From assembly GCA_028689195.1 (NCBI GenBank), contig JAQTWR010000010.1:3861-18570 (forward strand): DNA of 14,710 nucleotides, given 5' to 3'. The notes under the pieces are model-generated. The model worked only from the letters and a program-made list of their open reading frames with translations. It was not told the DNA's origin and made no database searches. The stretch is from Anaerolineales bacterium (GTDB lineage: Bacteria > Chloroflexota > Anaerolineae > Anaerolineales > Villigracilaceae). Positions 6,280 through 13,288 of the stretch are shown one piece after another. How positions within the stretch are numbered: the stretch's first letter is position 1; each line of letters begins with the position of its first letter. Position numbers and translations under genes: made by a program.

Positions 6280-8418
6280 TTACTTTGTAACCATAAAAAT
6301 CATAAAATCTTTGCCCGGATACGACGAAGCGTAACGGCTCAAAGTTCCGTTTGGATAAAGCGTCATTAACACGGTTTGCGTTTCCATATCTTCGTTCCAA
6401 AAAATAAACATCTTGGGCGCGGGGACGCCCTGCGTTTCGGGCAGGTTCTCGCGCCAGAGCGCAAAATCGCGGTTGGGAATTCCCGCCCACACGCCGGGCA
6501 GCCGCGTATCCACCCAATGCGGGAAAGGCACGATCCAAACCGTATCGGTCTCGCCGTATTCTTTTTTGAATTGGCTGACGACCCGCCCCATTTCAGATGT
6601 GTTCCACGCGCCCGCCCTGAAATTTTTGTCGAATTGATTGAAGACGATGTTATAGTTTTGCTGCGCCGATAAGGCGAACAACGCCGCGACAATTCCGTAC
6701 GCGACGACGGCGCGTTTTTTATCCGCGCTCAAAGCGGATGCAATTCCTTCGAGAGCTAACGCGCCCACGAGTATTACCGCCACCGCCGCGCCGCCCGCGC
6801 GATTGAGCGCGGGATTCTCGCCGGGGAAAGCCAGCGAAAGCGCCGAAGGTAGAATCAAAATGGGGATGGAGACCAATAAAAAAAGGTCGCGCCAGTCGCG
6901 TCCGCGCGCGTAGCGCGCAATCAACAACGCGACGCCGATCACAAATAACGCGCCAGTCACAAAATCCAACGCGGGGCGGTGCGGCATCGAGTTGACCCAA
7001 ATTTCGCCGTCGTCCCAATTGAACATCAGCAAGCCTTTATGTAAATTGGAAAAAAAGATTTGCCACGCGGAACCCGGCAGCGGAGCTTCGACCGCGCCCA
7101 AGCGCGAGAAGGCGCGATAGCCAAAAATATCGGGGTGAGAAACCCAATAGCGCAGCAGCGGAATGAACGCGAAGGCGGAGGTTCCCGCGACGATAATCAA
7201 TTGCCATAAAGATTGCCGGCGCGTCTCTTTTGTTTTTTCATGCAGAACGTAAATGATAAACGCGATCACCACGAGAATCGGCACAATGCGGAAGGGCGAA
7301 TATCCATGCAAGCCGAAGCCGAGAAAAAGACCCGAAAGCAGAAAGTCGTTGCGATTGCGGGTTCGCAATCCGCGAATGAGGTAGTAAAGCGTGGGCGCGG
7401 TAAAAAGCGGATATAGCGGAAAGCGCAGCCCGATGCGCGAGATGACGTTGTTCCAATAGCTAACGCCAAAAAGAAAAAGCGCGAAGAGACCAACGCGCTC
7501 GTTGCCAAATTCTTTGCCGAGTAAGTAAATGAAAGGGAGCGTGAGAATGCCGAGTAGCGCCGTGCCAAGTTTGAGGCTTAAGAACGAAAGTCCAGCGCCG
7601 AATATGTTTGCGACAAGCAACGTCCAATACATTTGGATGGCTTCGCGTCCCGTGTTGCGCGGGAAGAAGATGTTGTAGTTTCCCTGCGAAATATCGTACA
7701 CATCCAAAATTTTTTCGGCGTGGTCGCTGAACGGTTCGGCGGGAAGCGAGTCGGTGCGATAGAGTCTGAAAAACAGCGCGACGCCGAAAACGGCGAGAAT
7801 GAGCAAATTCCAAATAATTTTCTTGCGGCGCGTTTCGGGCGTTGATTCTTGAATCGCTTTTGGCGTTTTGAGCCATAATCCATAAAAGAGGAAAGCCAGC
7901 GAAAGAACCCAAAGCGCGACGTTTCTTAACGTGAATTGATCTCCGCCAAAATCGAGGAAGGCGATTAACGCGAGGATGATGGATAAAAGAAATGGAATGA
8001 GCCGCGTGGAGAGATCGTCGGGCGTTTGTTTGAAAACGGGCAGCGCGGGCAAATGCCATTCGTCGTTGTAATGCGCCCATAACGCAAAGCCGATGGCGAA
8101 GACGTAAAGCGCAAGTCCCAGCGCGGCTTGGCGATATTGCGGCTCCAGCGAGAATTGCGCCGCAAGCGCGGTGAGCAAAGCCAGCGTGGCGCGCCACGGA
8201 AAATGATCCGCGCGCGCGGGTTCTTCGGGCTGCGGCTCTTCGATTATTTGCCGCGCCACTTCGTCTGCAAGCGCGCGATTTAACTCGGCGCGGCGGCGCG
8301 CATCCCATAACGAGCGGATGAAATTGAAAAACGAAGTCCAATCCTTGGTGACGGACTTGTACAGGTCGAGAACGGTAGGTTCGTTTTCAGGCGTTTGTTG
8401 GGGCGTTTCGTCGGTCAT
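6280..8418 (-). CDS. GT-C membrane glycosyltransferase (ArnT/PMT/GT39 type)
   Basis: 712 aa. A cytoplasmic, charged N-terminus (about 1-72) is followed by four helices (about 75-183), a basic linker, and a second membrane block beginning near 201. The latter opens like a typical PMT/ArnT catalytic region: helix, FFRLYRTDSLPAEPF, then SDHAEK (about 231-236), whose D/E residues stand where GT-C enzymes keep their catalytic acidic residues in the first outer loop. About eight further helices and a soluble C-terminal domain (about 590-712) follow. The inferred activity is transfer of a sugar from a polyprenyl-phosphate donor outside the membrane; the acceptor is unknown. The four extra N-terminal helices are more than a minimal ArnT-like protein needs. 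The start at ATG 8418 has only a weak upstream purine stretch (GGGCGGAT). It is 83 nt downstream of the methyltransferase gene and followed by the 86-bp palindrome. Confidence 0.82.
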   Translation of the reverse strand: MTDETPQQTPENEPTVLDLYKSVTKDWTSFFNFIRSLWDARRRAELNRALADEVARQIIEEPQPEEPARADHFPWRATLALLTALAAQFSLEPQYRQAALGLALYVFAIGFALWAHYNDEWHLPALPVFKQTPDDLSTRLIPFLLSIILALIAFLDFGGDQFTLRNVALWVLSLAFLFYGLWLKTPKAIQESTPETRRKKIIWNLLILAVFGVALFFRLYRTDSLPAEPFSDHAEKILDVYDISQGNYNIFFPRNTGREAIQMYWTLLVANIFGAGLSFLSLKLGTALLGILTLPFIYLLGKEFGNERVGLFALFLFGVSYWNNVISRIGLRFPLYPLFTAPTLYYLIRGLRTRNRNDFLLSGLFLGFGLHGYSPFRIVPILVVIAFIIYVLHEKTKETRRQSLWQLIIVAGTSAFAFIPLLRYWVSHPDIFGYRAFSRLGAVEAPLPGSAWQIFFSNLHKGLLMFNWDDGEIWVNSMPHRPALDFVTGALFVIGVALLIARYARGRDWRDLFLLVSIPILILPSALSLAFPGENPALNRAGGAAVAVILVGALALEGIASALSADKKRAVVAYGIVAALFALSAQQNYNIVFNQFDKNFRAGAWNTSEMGRVVSQFKKEYGETDTVWIVPFPHWVDTRLPGVWAGIPNRDFALWRENLPETQGVPAPKMFIFWNEDMETQTVLMTLYPNGTLSRYASSYPGKDFMIFMVTK

Positions 8419-8485
8419 ATCCGCCCAAGTTTACTTCATCTTTGGGGTTGGGAAGATTGTCTTAAGTTTCGTTTATATTGTCGCG

Positions 8486-8523
8486 CGTCATTGCGGGGGA
8501 ATCACTTTTTTCGCGCAATGACG
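8486..8523. repeat. Short GTCATTGCG inverted repeat at a gene 3' end
   Basis: cgtcattgcg (8486-8495) and cgcaatgacg (8514-8523) are perfect 10-bp inverted arms around an 18-nt loop. The arm ends match those of the 86-bp element at 6192-6277, so this may be a deleted or minimal relative. The right arm lies inside the methyltransferase gene and encodes part of its last residues (VIARKK). Confidence 0.6.
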
Positions 8524-9215
8524 ATAATACTTTCGCCCCATGTCATCGGCAGAAAAATAATTCCCGTTATGGCTTGCAATCCGCCGAGCGAGCCGAAGAA
8601 TAATTTTTGAATTTGCTTCGGCACAAAGCGGATGTACGGCACATCCCAAAAACCATCCGAACAAACGCGGACGAGTTCAAAGCCCGCGTCTTGAATCATC
8701 TTCAACCATTCAGTCGGCTCTTTTAATGAAATATGCGTCGGGTCTTGGTAGCCGATCCATTTGGCGCCTTTCCACGGTTTGAGCAGCGAGCCGAGATTCG
8801 GCGTGGCAAGAATCAAAATGCCGTCTTTTTCGGTCACGCGCCCAATTTCATCAATGGCTTGCGCGGGATTCGGCAAATGCTCCACGATATGTTTGATGAT
8901 GACCACGTTGAACGCGCCGTCTCGATACGGCAATTCCTGCGCGGACGCGGTTTGCAGCGACGCGGATTCCGCCGCCGTTTTGGAAGTTTTCACCGCCCAG
9001 TGATTCAAATCCATGCCATAGGCGCTGAACGATTGCGAAAGGTCGCCGACCAAATGCCCCATGCCCGAGCCGATTTCAATCAGGCGCGCGCCGCGCTTGC
9101 CATATCGTTTTGCGAGCATGGCAAAAAATCGGTTAGACCACCAGTACATGCTGTACTTGGCGAAGGTAATGTTTGCGTAAGTGTGCGTGGAGAAGTATTT
9201 TTCGTCGAAGGACAT
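8502..9215 (-). CDS. SAM-dependent methyltransferase (class I, Methyltransf_11/23 type)
   Basis: 237 aa with a standard Rossmann methyltransferase core. Motif I is LIEIGSGMGH (about 45-54), the acidic ribose-binding residue is D69 in GMDL, and the post-core region reads LPYRDGAFNVVIIKHIVEHL (about 95-114) then ILILATPN. Motifs of this kind are found in enzymes that methylate sugars, lipids or quinones. Within an operon of glycosyltransferases, O-methylation of a glycan or its lipid carrier is the most economical inference; the acceptor cannot be read from the sequence. No clear Shine-Dalgarno precedes ATG 9215. The stop falls inside a short inverted repeat (8486-8523). A heptamer tract separates it from the preceding methyltransferase. 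Confidence 0.85.
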   Translation of the reverse strand: MSFDEKYFSTHTYANITFAKYSMYWWSNRFFAMLAKRYGKRGARLIEIGSGMGHLVGDLSQSFSAYGMDLNHWAVKTSKTAAESASLQTASAQELPYRDGAFNVVIIKHIVEHLPNPAQAIDEIGRVTEKDGILILATPNLGSLLKPWKGAKWIGYQDPTHISLKEPTEWLKMIQDAGFELVRVCSDGFWDVPYIRFVPKQIQKLFFGSLGGLQAITGIIFLPMTWGESIIVIARKK

Positions 9216-9226
9216 AAGCGGAAATC

Positions 9227-9275
9227 GTTATTCGTAATTCGTAATTCGGAAACCCAATTCCCGAATTACGATTCA
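9227..9275. repeat. 7-bp-period repeat tract with perfect hairpin, between methyltransferase genes
   Basis: Units gttattc, gtaattc, gtaattc, ggaaacc, caattcc, cgaatta, cgattca in register. The third and sixth units form a perfect 10-bp inverted repeat: cgtaattcgg (9240-9249) and ccgaattacg (9261-9270), with an 11-nt loop. This is the only tract that lies wholly between genes; it fills most of the 63-nt gap. Confidence 0.75.
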
Positions 9276-9278
9276 CAT

Positions 9279-10043
9279 CTATCGCTTTTTAGCGATATAA
9301 AAAGTAAACGTCCCATCAGCAATGGGAGCAGAGGATGAATATTTCTTTACAAAACTTTCCGTGAGGGATAAATTCCATTTGGTAGGCGAGATGATCCACT
9401 TGCCGGTCAAGACCCGCGCAACGACGGACGGAATGCCGAAGTAGTGTCCCCATTCTAACACTCGCATCGCGGCGGGCGAAAAATAATTCCACGAGCGTTC
9501 GAGCGCGAATCCCGCGCGTTCGAGCCGCGCCTGCCACACGTCTGGTTCGTCCGCGTGTTGGACGCGCGAAATTCTGCGAAACCATTCGGTGTATCCCTTG
9601 CCTAAAACTTTTGAGATGGACAATTCGCTTAAGTATCTTGTGTTCGGCACGCAGAAATAAAAGGGCGCGTTGGGTTTGAGCACGCGCGCGGTTTCTTTGA
9701 GAACCGCGTCTATGTGCGGAATATGTTCGAGGACAGAGTTGCTCAACGCGCTGGAGAAATAATTTGAGGGGAAGGGAGAAAACGCGCCGTCGGCTTCCAC
9801 CAAAGATTTATACGCGTCGAATTTTTTCGCCTCGCGCATCGAAAAGCGCCACGGGTCGAGTCCTACATCCAATTTTTGATCAAACGTCAGCGACGCAAAG
9901 TGACCGTCTCCACAGCCTACGTCGTAGACGGGTTCGGGGAGCGGCAGGTCTTGATAATACGAAGATTCAATCGCGCGTAGAAAAGCGCGGAAGTAAGGCA
10001 GGTCGCGGAGTTGGAGGAAGAGGAAATCTTTTTTCGATTGCAT
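9279..10043 (-). CDS. SAM-dependent methyltransferase (Methyltransf_11 type)
   Basis: 254 aa, different from the next gene's methyltransferase. Motif I is VYDVGCGDGHFA (about 39-50), the acidic residue after strand 2 is D63 in GLDP, and NSVLEHI (about 102-108) and VLKPNAPFYFCVPN follow. The C-terminal 110 residues, rich in Trp and Phe, are likely the acceptor-binding part. The start codon directly abuts the stop of the PLDc_N gene (TAA then ATG with no gap), so translation is probably coupled. The last codons (IAKKR, stop) lie in a small perfect hairpin (9281-9296). Inferred role is modification of a glycan or lipid intermediate in the same operon; not certain. Confidence 0.85.
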   Translation of the reverse strand: MQSKKDFLFLQLRDLPYFRAFLRAIESSYYQDLPLPEPVYDVGCGDGHFASLTFDQKLDVGLDPWRFSMREAKKFDAYKSLVEADGAFSPFPSNYFSSALSNSVLEHIPHIDAVLKETARVLKPNAPFYFCVPNTRYLSELSISKVLGKGYTEWFRRISRVQHADEPDVWQARLERAGFALERSWNYFSPAAMRVLEWGHYFGIPSVVARVLTGKWIISPTKWNLSLTESFVKKYSSSAPIADGTFTFYIAKKR

Positions 10044-10256
10044 TTATCTTGTCTCTGCGGAAGGTCGAATAATCCAATACGCCAGCGAGCCGATAAAAGG
10101 GATGGCGCAAATAATCAGCGCCCATATTGCAAGCGTTGCGCCGCTCAGTTTTTTCTTTCTAAGATCAAGCAGCGAGATAATTGGAAAACCGATTATTCCG
10201 ACGATAGGAATCAGTTGAATTAAAAGCAAGCCAATATTAATTCCAAGGGGTTCCAT
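10044..10256 (-). CDS. Small PLDc_N-domain membrane protein
   Basis: 70 aa with two hydrophobic helices (about 8-30 and 40-64) separated by the basic stretch DLRKKKLSG. The second half, LAIWALIICAIPFIGSLAYW, fits the short PLDc_N (phospholipase D-nuclease N-terminal, PF13396) pattern of W, IP, IG and Y. In cardiolipin synthases this domain is an N-terminal membrane module; here it stands alone, with no catalytic HKD domain, so its function is unknown. A strong GGAGGAG site lies 7 nt before the start and inside the end of the GT4 gene, whose stop is 3 nt upstream. The stop abuts the next ATG. Co-translation with both neighbours is therefore likely. Confidence 0.78.
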   Translation of the reverse strand: MEPLGINIGLLLIQLIPIVGIIGFPIISLLDLRKKKLSGATLAIWALIICAIPFIGSLAYWIIRPSAETR

Positions 10257-10259
10257 TGC

Positions 10260-11420
10260 TTATCTCCTCCCCATTAATTTTTTGAATAAATTTTCGTACT
10301 CTTGAACTACTGAGTCGGGATCGTAGGCTTTATTGATCGCGTTCAAATCGCCGCGATATTTTTCGGGATGATCCAACACTTCGAGAATGGAGTTCGCGAG
10401 GCTTTCCGCGTTTCCAATTTCAGAGACGACGCCCATGTTGTGCATTTGCACGGGGCGGCGCACGCCGGGCAGCGCGGATGGGACGCATGGTACGCCGTTT
10501 TTCATCGCTTCGATTTGCACAAGCCCAAACGCTTCGGTGGAATTTAATGACGGCACAGTTAAAACATCAAGGTTGGGATAAAACGCGGACATTTGAATTG
10601 GGTCGAGATTTCCTAAAAACGTCCAATGTCCCTGCGTTTCGTATTCGCGGATGCGCGGCATGAGCCTGTCGTAATAGGCTTGCTCGCCCATCACATTTTG
10701 ATATGTGCCCGCGAACAACACTTGCGCGTTGGGATATTTCTTTAAGATGAGGGGCAGCGCGTCGAGCAAAACCTCCACGCCTTTTTCAGCGGCAAGCCGC
10801 GCAGCCATGCCGATGACGGGTTTGCGTTCATGGATAAGATGATTGCGCGCGAAGGCGGCAACCGCATCGGGCGTGGATTCTGGCAAATCAACTGGCGGAA
10901 GTATGGGGGTTAGTTTATCCGCGTAGCGCGAGAGGTACGGCGAATTATCGGCGTAATCCTGCGTATACGTCACGATATGATTCGCAAGAAATCCCGCCAT
11001 GTTGTTTTGGAAATCAACGACGAGATTGACAAAGCGGTTGAACCATGTGCGCGTGAGTAGTAAATCGCAGTGGTAGGTCAATACTGCGGGCTTGCCGAAT
11101 ATCCGCGCGCGCAGGGCGACTCCGGGGGCGTCAAATTGCGGAAGGTGAAGTTGAACGACGTCATGCTGCGCGACAAGTTTCGTGGCGATAAATCCAAAAG
11201 TCGGCGCGATGACTCCCTTGCTGACGCGCGCTGCGACGGGAACGCGAATGACTTTCACGCCGTCCATGATCTCTTCGCGCGGAAGGGACGGGTCGTATTG
11301 TGTGGTCATCACAGTCACTTCATGTCCGCGGCGGACAAAGGCGCGCGCGAGGCGCTCTGCGTAAATGGTCAGTCCGCTGGTGTGCGGACGATAGTAGGTA
11401 AGGACGGTTAGGATTTTCAT
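10260..11420 (-). CDS. GT4-family glycosyltransferase (GT-B fold)
   Basis: 386 aa, the usual length for the family. The N-terminal domain starts MKILTVLTYYRPHTSGLTIY, with the glycine loop and GHEVTVMTT typical of GT4 enzymes. The C-terminal domain shows the donor-site pattern GMAARLAAEKGVEVLLDAL (about 204-222, with R208 and K213) and the EX7E motif EAFGLVQIE (E296, E304). It should be a cytoplasmic or membrane-peripheral retaining enzyme that uses a nucleotide-sugar to extend a lipid-linked glycan; the donor sugar is not predictable by eye. It is the first gene of the minus-strand operon. The start is ATG 11420, with the -10 element only 11 nt upstream and no Shine-Dalgarno, so the transcript may be nearly leaderless. 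Confidence 0.9.
   Translation of the reverse strand: MKILTVLTYYRPHTSGLTIYAERLARAFVRRGHEVTVMTTQYDPSLPREEIMDGVKVIRVPVAARVSKGVIAPTFGFIATKLVAQHDVVQLHLPQFDAPGVALRARIFGKPAVLTYHCDLLLTRTWFNRFVNLVVDFQNNMAGFLANHIVTYTQDYADNSPYLSRYADKLTPILPPVDLPESTPDAVAAFARNHLIHERKPVIGMAARLAAEKGVEVLLDALPLILKKYPNAQVLFAGTYQNVMGEQAYYDRLMPRIREYETQGHWTFLGNLDPIQMSAFYPNLDVLTVPSLNSTEAFGLVQIEAMKNGVPCVPSALPGVRRPVQMHNMGVVSEIGNAESLANSILEVLDHPEKYRGDLNAINKAYDPDSVVQEYENLFKKLMGRR
10264..10270 (-). promoter_or_regulatory. Ribosome binding site of the PLDc_N gene inside the GT4 stop region
   Basis: GGAGGAG on the minus strand, 7 nt before ATG 10256 and made by the last codons of the GT4 gene. This is the strongest Shine-Dalgarno seen in the minus-strand operon. 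Confidence 0.8.
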
Positions 11421-11431
11421 AAGGCGGTGGG

Positions 11432-11462
11432 ATTATAACGCAGAGTATTTTGAAGTATGCAA
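11432..11462 (-). promoter_or_regulatory. Candidate sigma70-type promoter of the minus-strand glycan operon
   Basis: A perfect TATAAT on the minus strand (11432-11437) lies 11 nt before the GT4 start codon. TTGCAT (11457-11462) is a possible -35, with a 19-bp spacer, longer than optimal. The predicted transcription start is about 5 nt before ATG, with no room for a ribosome site. The divergent gap between the GT4 and cytochrome starts is 189 bp (11421-11609); no convincing plus-strand promoter was found in it. Confidence 0.5.
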
Positions 11463-11594
11463 AATACCGCAAACAAGGCGCGCGCGCCTGTTAATTCGCA
11501 AATGACATTCAAGCCTTGCCCTTGTGATGTTTTGCACTTACTAATCTTTGTATTAACCAGTACCTTCATATTTGGATTAATCCATTCGTCACAT

Positions 11595-11600
11595 GGGAGA
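11595..11600 (+). promoter_or_regulatory. Ribosome binding site of the multihaem cytochrome gene
   Basis: GGGAGA, 9 nt before ATG 11610. It supports the internal start over the in-frame ATG at 11457, which would add 51 residues ahead of an otherwise normal signal sequence. Confidence 0.6.
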
Positions 11601-11609
11601 GTGTTTGCA

Positions 11610-12419
11610 ATGAAACATATTCAGAAGTTCGTTGTTTTGTTTGCGGCTCTTGCTTTGATTGCCGCGTTTGTCGCGCTCGTATTTTCCCCTTCTCGAGACG
11701 TGTTGGCAACGCCCGAACATAGGCAGGGACAGGTCGAGGGTTGTTTGTCTTGCCATGAGCAGGCGGGAAACCTATGGAGCGGCAGCCGTCATAACGGCGG
11801 AAATGTGAGCTGCGTGGTCTGCCATAAATTAGCGCAAAGCGGGGGGAAACATCCTGAAAACGCAAAATATACCGTCGAAAGCGAAGAGACTACCTGTCAG
11901 GTCTGCCATATTGATGTGACGGGCGCAAATATTTCCGGGCAAGAGGCGCTCAGCAAGCACGGGCGGGTTGGGCTGACGTGCATCAGCTGTCACGAGCAGC
12001 ACTCGCAGGGATTGAAGCTTTCCGACGCTTCGCGCATCGTTTGCGAGAACTGCCATAAAAAAGAAATGAAAGTCATGCTTGATTCAACGCATTACAAAGC
12101 GGGATTAAGTTGCGTCAACTGTCACATGGGCGAAGGAAAAAGCCATACCATGGCGGTCGCTTTGGAGACCTGCGGCAAATGCCACGCCAATCCACATGAA
12201 GCCAACCTGATGCTTGCGGCTGGTCTTGACGTGAAGGTGATGGCTACGCCGGCGGCAATGGTCGAAGTTGCGCCTATCGAGCCGATAGAAGAAACCACCG
12301 CGCCGATTTCCGGCGGAATTATCATGCCTGCATGGACTCTTGTTTTTTCAGGCATGATGATTGGCGGCATAATCACATGGGCGTTGGCTGGCAAAGACCC
12401 CGGCAAGCCTTCTGAATAA
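11610..12419 (+). CDS. Seven-haem c-type cytochrome with C-terminal membrane anchor
   Basis: 269 aa from ATG 11610, chosen because it directly precedes a signal sequence (KFVVLFAALALIAAFVALVF, possible cleavage after VLA at about 33) and a ribosome site. Seven CXXCH haem-c motifs occur at 45, 68, 96, 124, 145, 168 and 188, at intervals of 20-28 residues. Extra histidines between them (for example in SKHGRVGL, STHYKAGL, GKSHT and NPHEA) could serve as distal ligands, suggesting mostly bis-His haems. A Pro/Glu-rich linker (about 212-232) leads to one C-terminal helix (about 239-260), then a short charged tail. It should act on the outer face of the membrane as the electron donor or acceptor of the FeS and HybB-like subunits encoded next. 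The paired CXXCH layout recalls MtrA/DmsE- and NapC-type cytochromes, but I cannot assign a named family. Confidence 0.9.
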   Translation: MKHIQKFVVLFAALALIAAFVALVFSPSRDVLATPEHRQGQVEGCLSCHEQAGNLWSGSRHNGGNVSCVVCHKLAQSGGKHPENAKYTVESEETTCQVCHIDVTGANISGQEALSKHGRVGLTCISCHEQHSQGLKLSDASRIVCENCHKKEMKVMLDSTHYKAGLSCVNCHMGEGKSHTMAVALETCGKCHANPHEANLMLAAGLDVKVMATPAAMVEVAPIEPIEETTAPISGGIIMPAWTLVFSGMMIGGIITWALAGKDPGKPSE

Positions 12420-12461
12420 TGAATAGCCTTGTCGTTCCAGCAAACGTAATGGAGGCTGATT

Positions 12462-13286
12462 ATGAGCGAAGAAAAAAAAGAACAATCTGATTTGGAAAGG
12501 AACGCGGCTTCGCGCCGTGATTTTCTAAAACTCGCGGGCGCGCTGGTTGGCGCGGCGGGGGTGGCTCAGATTGTTATGAACAATACGAACGTTCAAGCGT
12601 CCTCTGGCGGCGAGGGGGGGCAGGGACCGCAATGGGGCATGTTAATTGACATTAACTTGTGCATCGGATGCCAATATTGCACGTTCGCGTGCGAAGCGAT
12701 CAACAACCTTGCGGATGATATGCGCTACTGCGTCGTCACCACCGAAACCACGCAAAGCGGAAAAGAGTTCTTCCTCTCGCGCCCGTGTATGCACTGTCAG
12801 GAAGCGCCGTGCGTGCATGTGTGTCCCGTCCGCGCAACATACAAAAGACCCGACGGCATTGTCGCGATGGATTACACCCGCTGTATTGGCTGCCGTTATT
12901 GTCAGGTGGCATGTCCTTATGACGCGCGCGTTTTCAATTGGAAAAAACCGATTGAGCGCAGTCCGCAATCGCCGGACTTCGGCTTGCAGGAAGTCCCCAA
13001 CCGTCCGCGCGGCGTGGTGGAAAAATGCACGTTCTGTTCGCATCGCATTGACGCGGGATTGGAGCGCGGTCTTGTTCCCGGCATTGATCCGCAAGCGACT
13101 CCCGCCTGCGTGATGGCGTGTCCTACCAAGGCGCGCATCTTCGGCGATATAAGCAATCACGAAAGCCCTGTCTCTGCCGCGTTGGCGGAAGCGAAAACCA
13201 CCATGCGCCTGCGCGAAGAGCTCAGCACCGAACCGCGCGTGTACTATATTCCGCCTCAAATTGACAATCGTTTTCAAGAGAGTTAA
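12462..13286 (+). CDS. Tat-exported ferredoxin-like subunit with four [4Fe-4S] clusters (HybA/DsrO/NrfC type)
   Basis: 274 aa. A twin-arginine signal (SRRDFLK, R18/R19) with a hydrophobic stretch to about 46 marks folded export. Sixteen cysteines form four groups: C67/70/73/77 (CIGCQYCTFAC), C109/112/117/121 (CMHCQEAPCVHVCP), C141/144/147/151 (CIGCRYCQVACP) and C189/192 with C216/220. This is the usual pattern of the electron-transfer subunit of HybA, DsrO, PsrB and NrfC complexes. Unlike E. coli HybA it has no C-terminal membrane helix, so it must dock on its partners. A GGAGG site lies 6 nt before ATG; the gene follows the cytochrome by 42 nt and precedes the HybB-like gene by 2 nt. Likely role: wire between the haem subunit and the quinone site. 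Confidence 0.93.
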   Translation: MSEEKKEQSDLERNAASRRDFLKLAGALVGAAGVAQIVMNNTNVQASSGGEGGQGPQWGMLIDINLCIGCQYCTFACEAINNLADDMRYCVVTTETTQSGKEFFLSRPCMHCQEAPCVHVCPVRATYKRPDGIVAMDYTRCIGCRYCQVACPYDARVFNWKKPIERSPQSPDFGLQEVPNRPRGVVEKCTFCSHRIDAGLERGLVPGIDPQATPACVMACPTKARIFGDISNHESPVSAALAEAKTTMRLREELSTEPRVYYIPPQIDNRFQES

Positions 13287-13288
13287 AT

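Noticed and set aside
7460..8341. 293-aa minus-strand open frame
   Set aside because: Other-frame shadow inside the 712-aa glycosyltransferase gene; Arg/Ala/His-rich and without domains.
11522..11538. CRP/FNR-like site (TGTGATGTTTTGCACT) before the cytochrome gene
   Set aside because: Only one half-site fits; the second half lacks TCACA, and no well-placed -10 and -35 pair follows.
11457..11609. In-frame extension of the cytochrome gene to an upstream ATG (51 extra residues)
   Set aside because: No ribosome site, it overlaps the divergent promoter region, and it would place an odd 51-residue segment before a normal signal sequence; ATG 11610 has GGGAGA upstream.
12642..13277. 211-aa minus-strand open frame
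   Set aside because: Antisense to the FeS gene, whose sixteen ordered cysteines make the plus frame certain.
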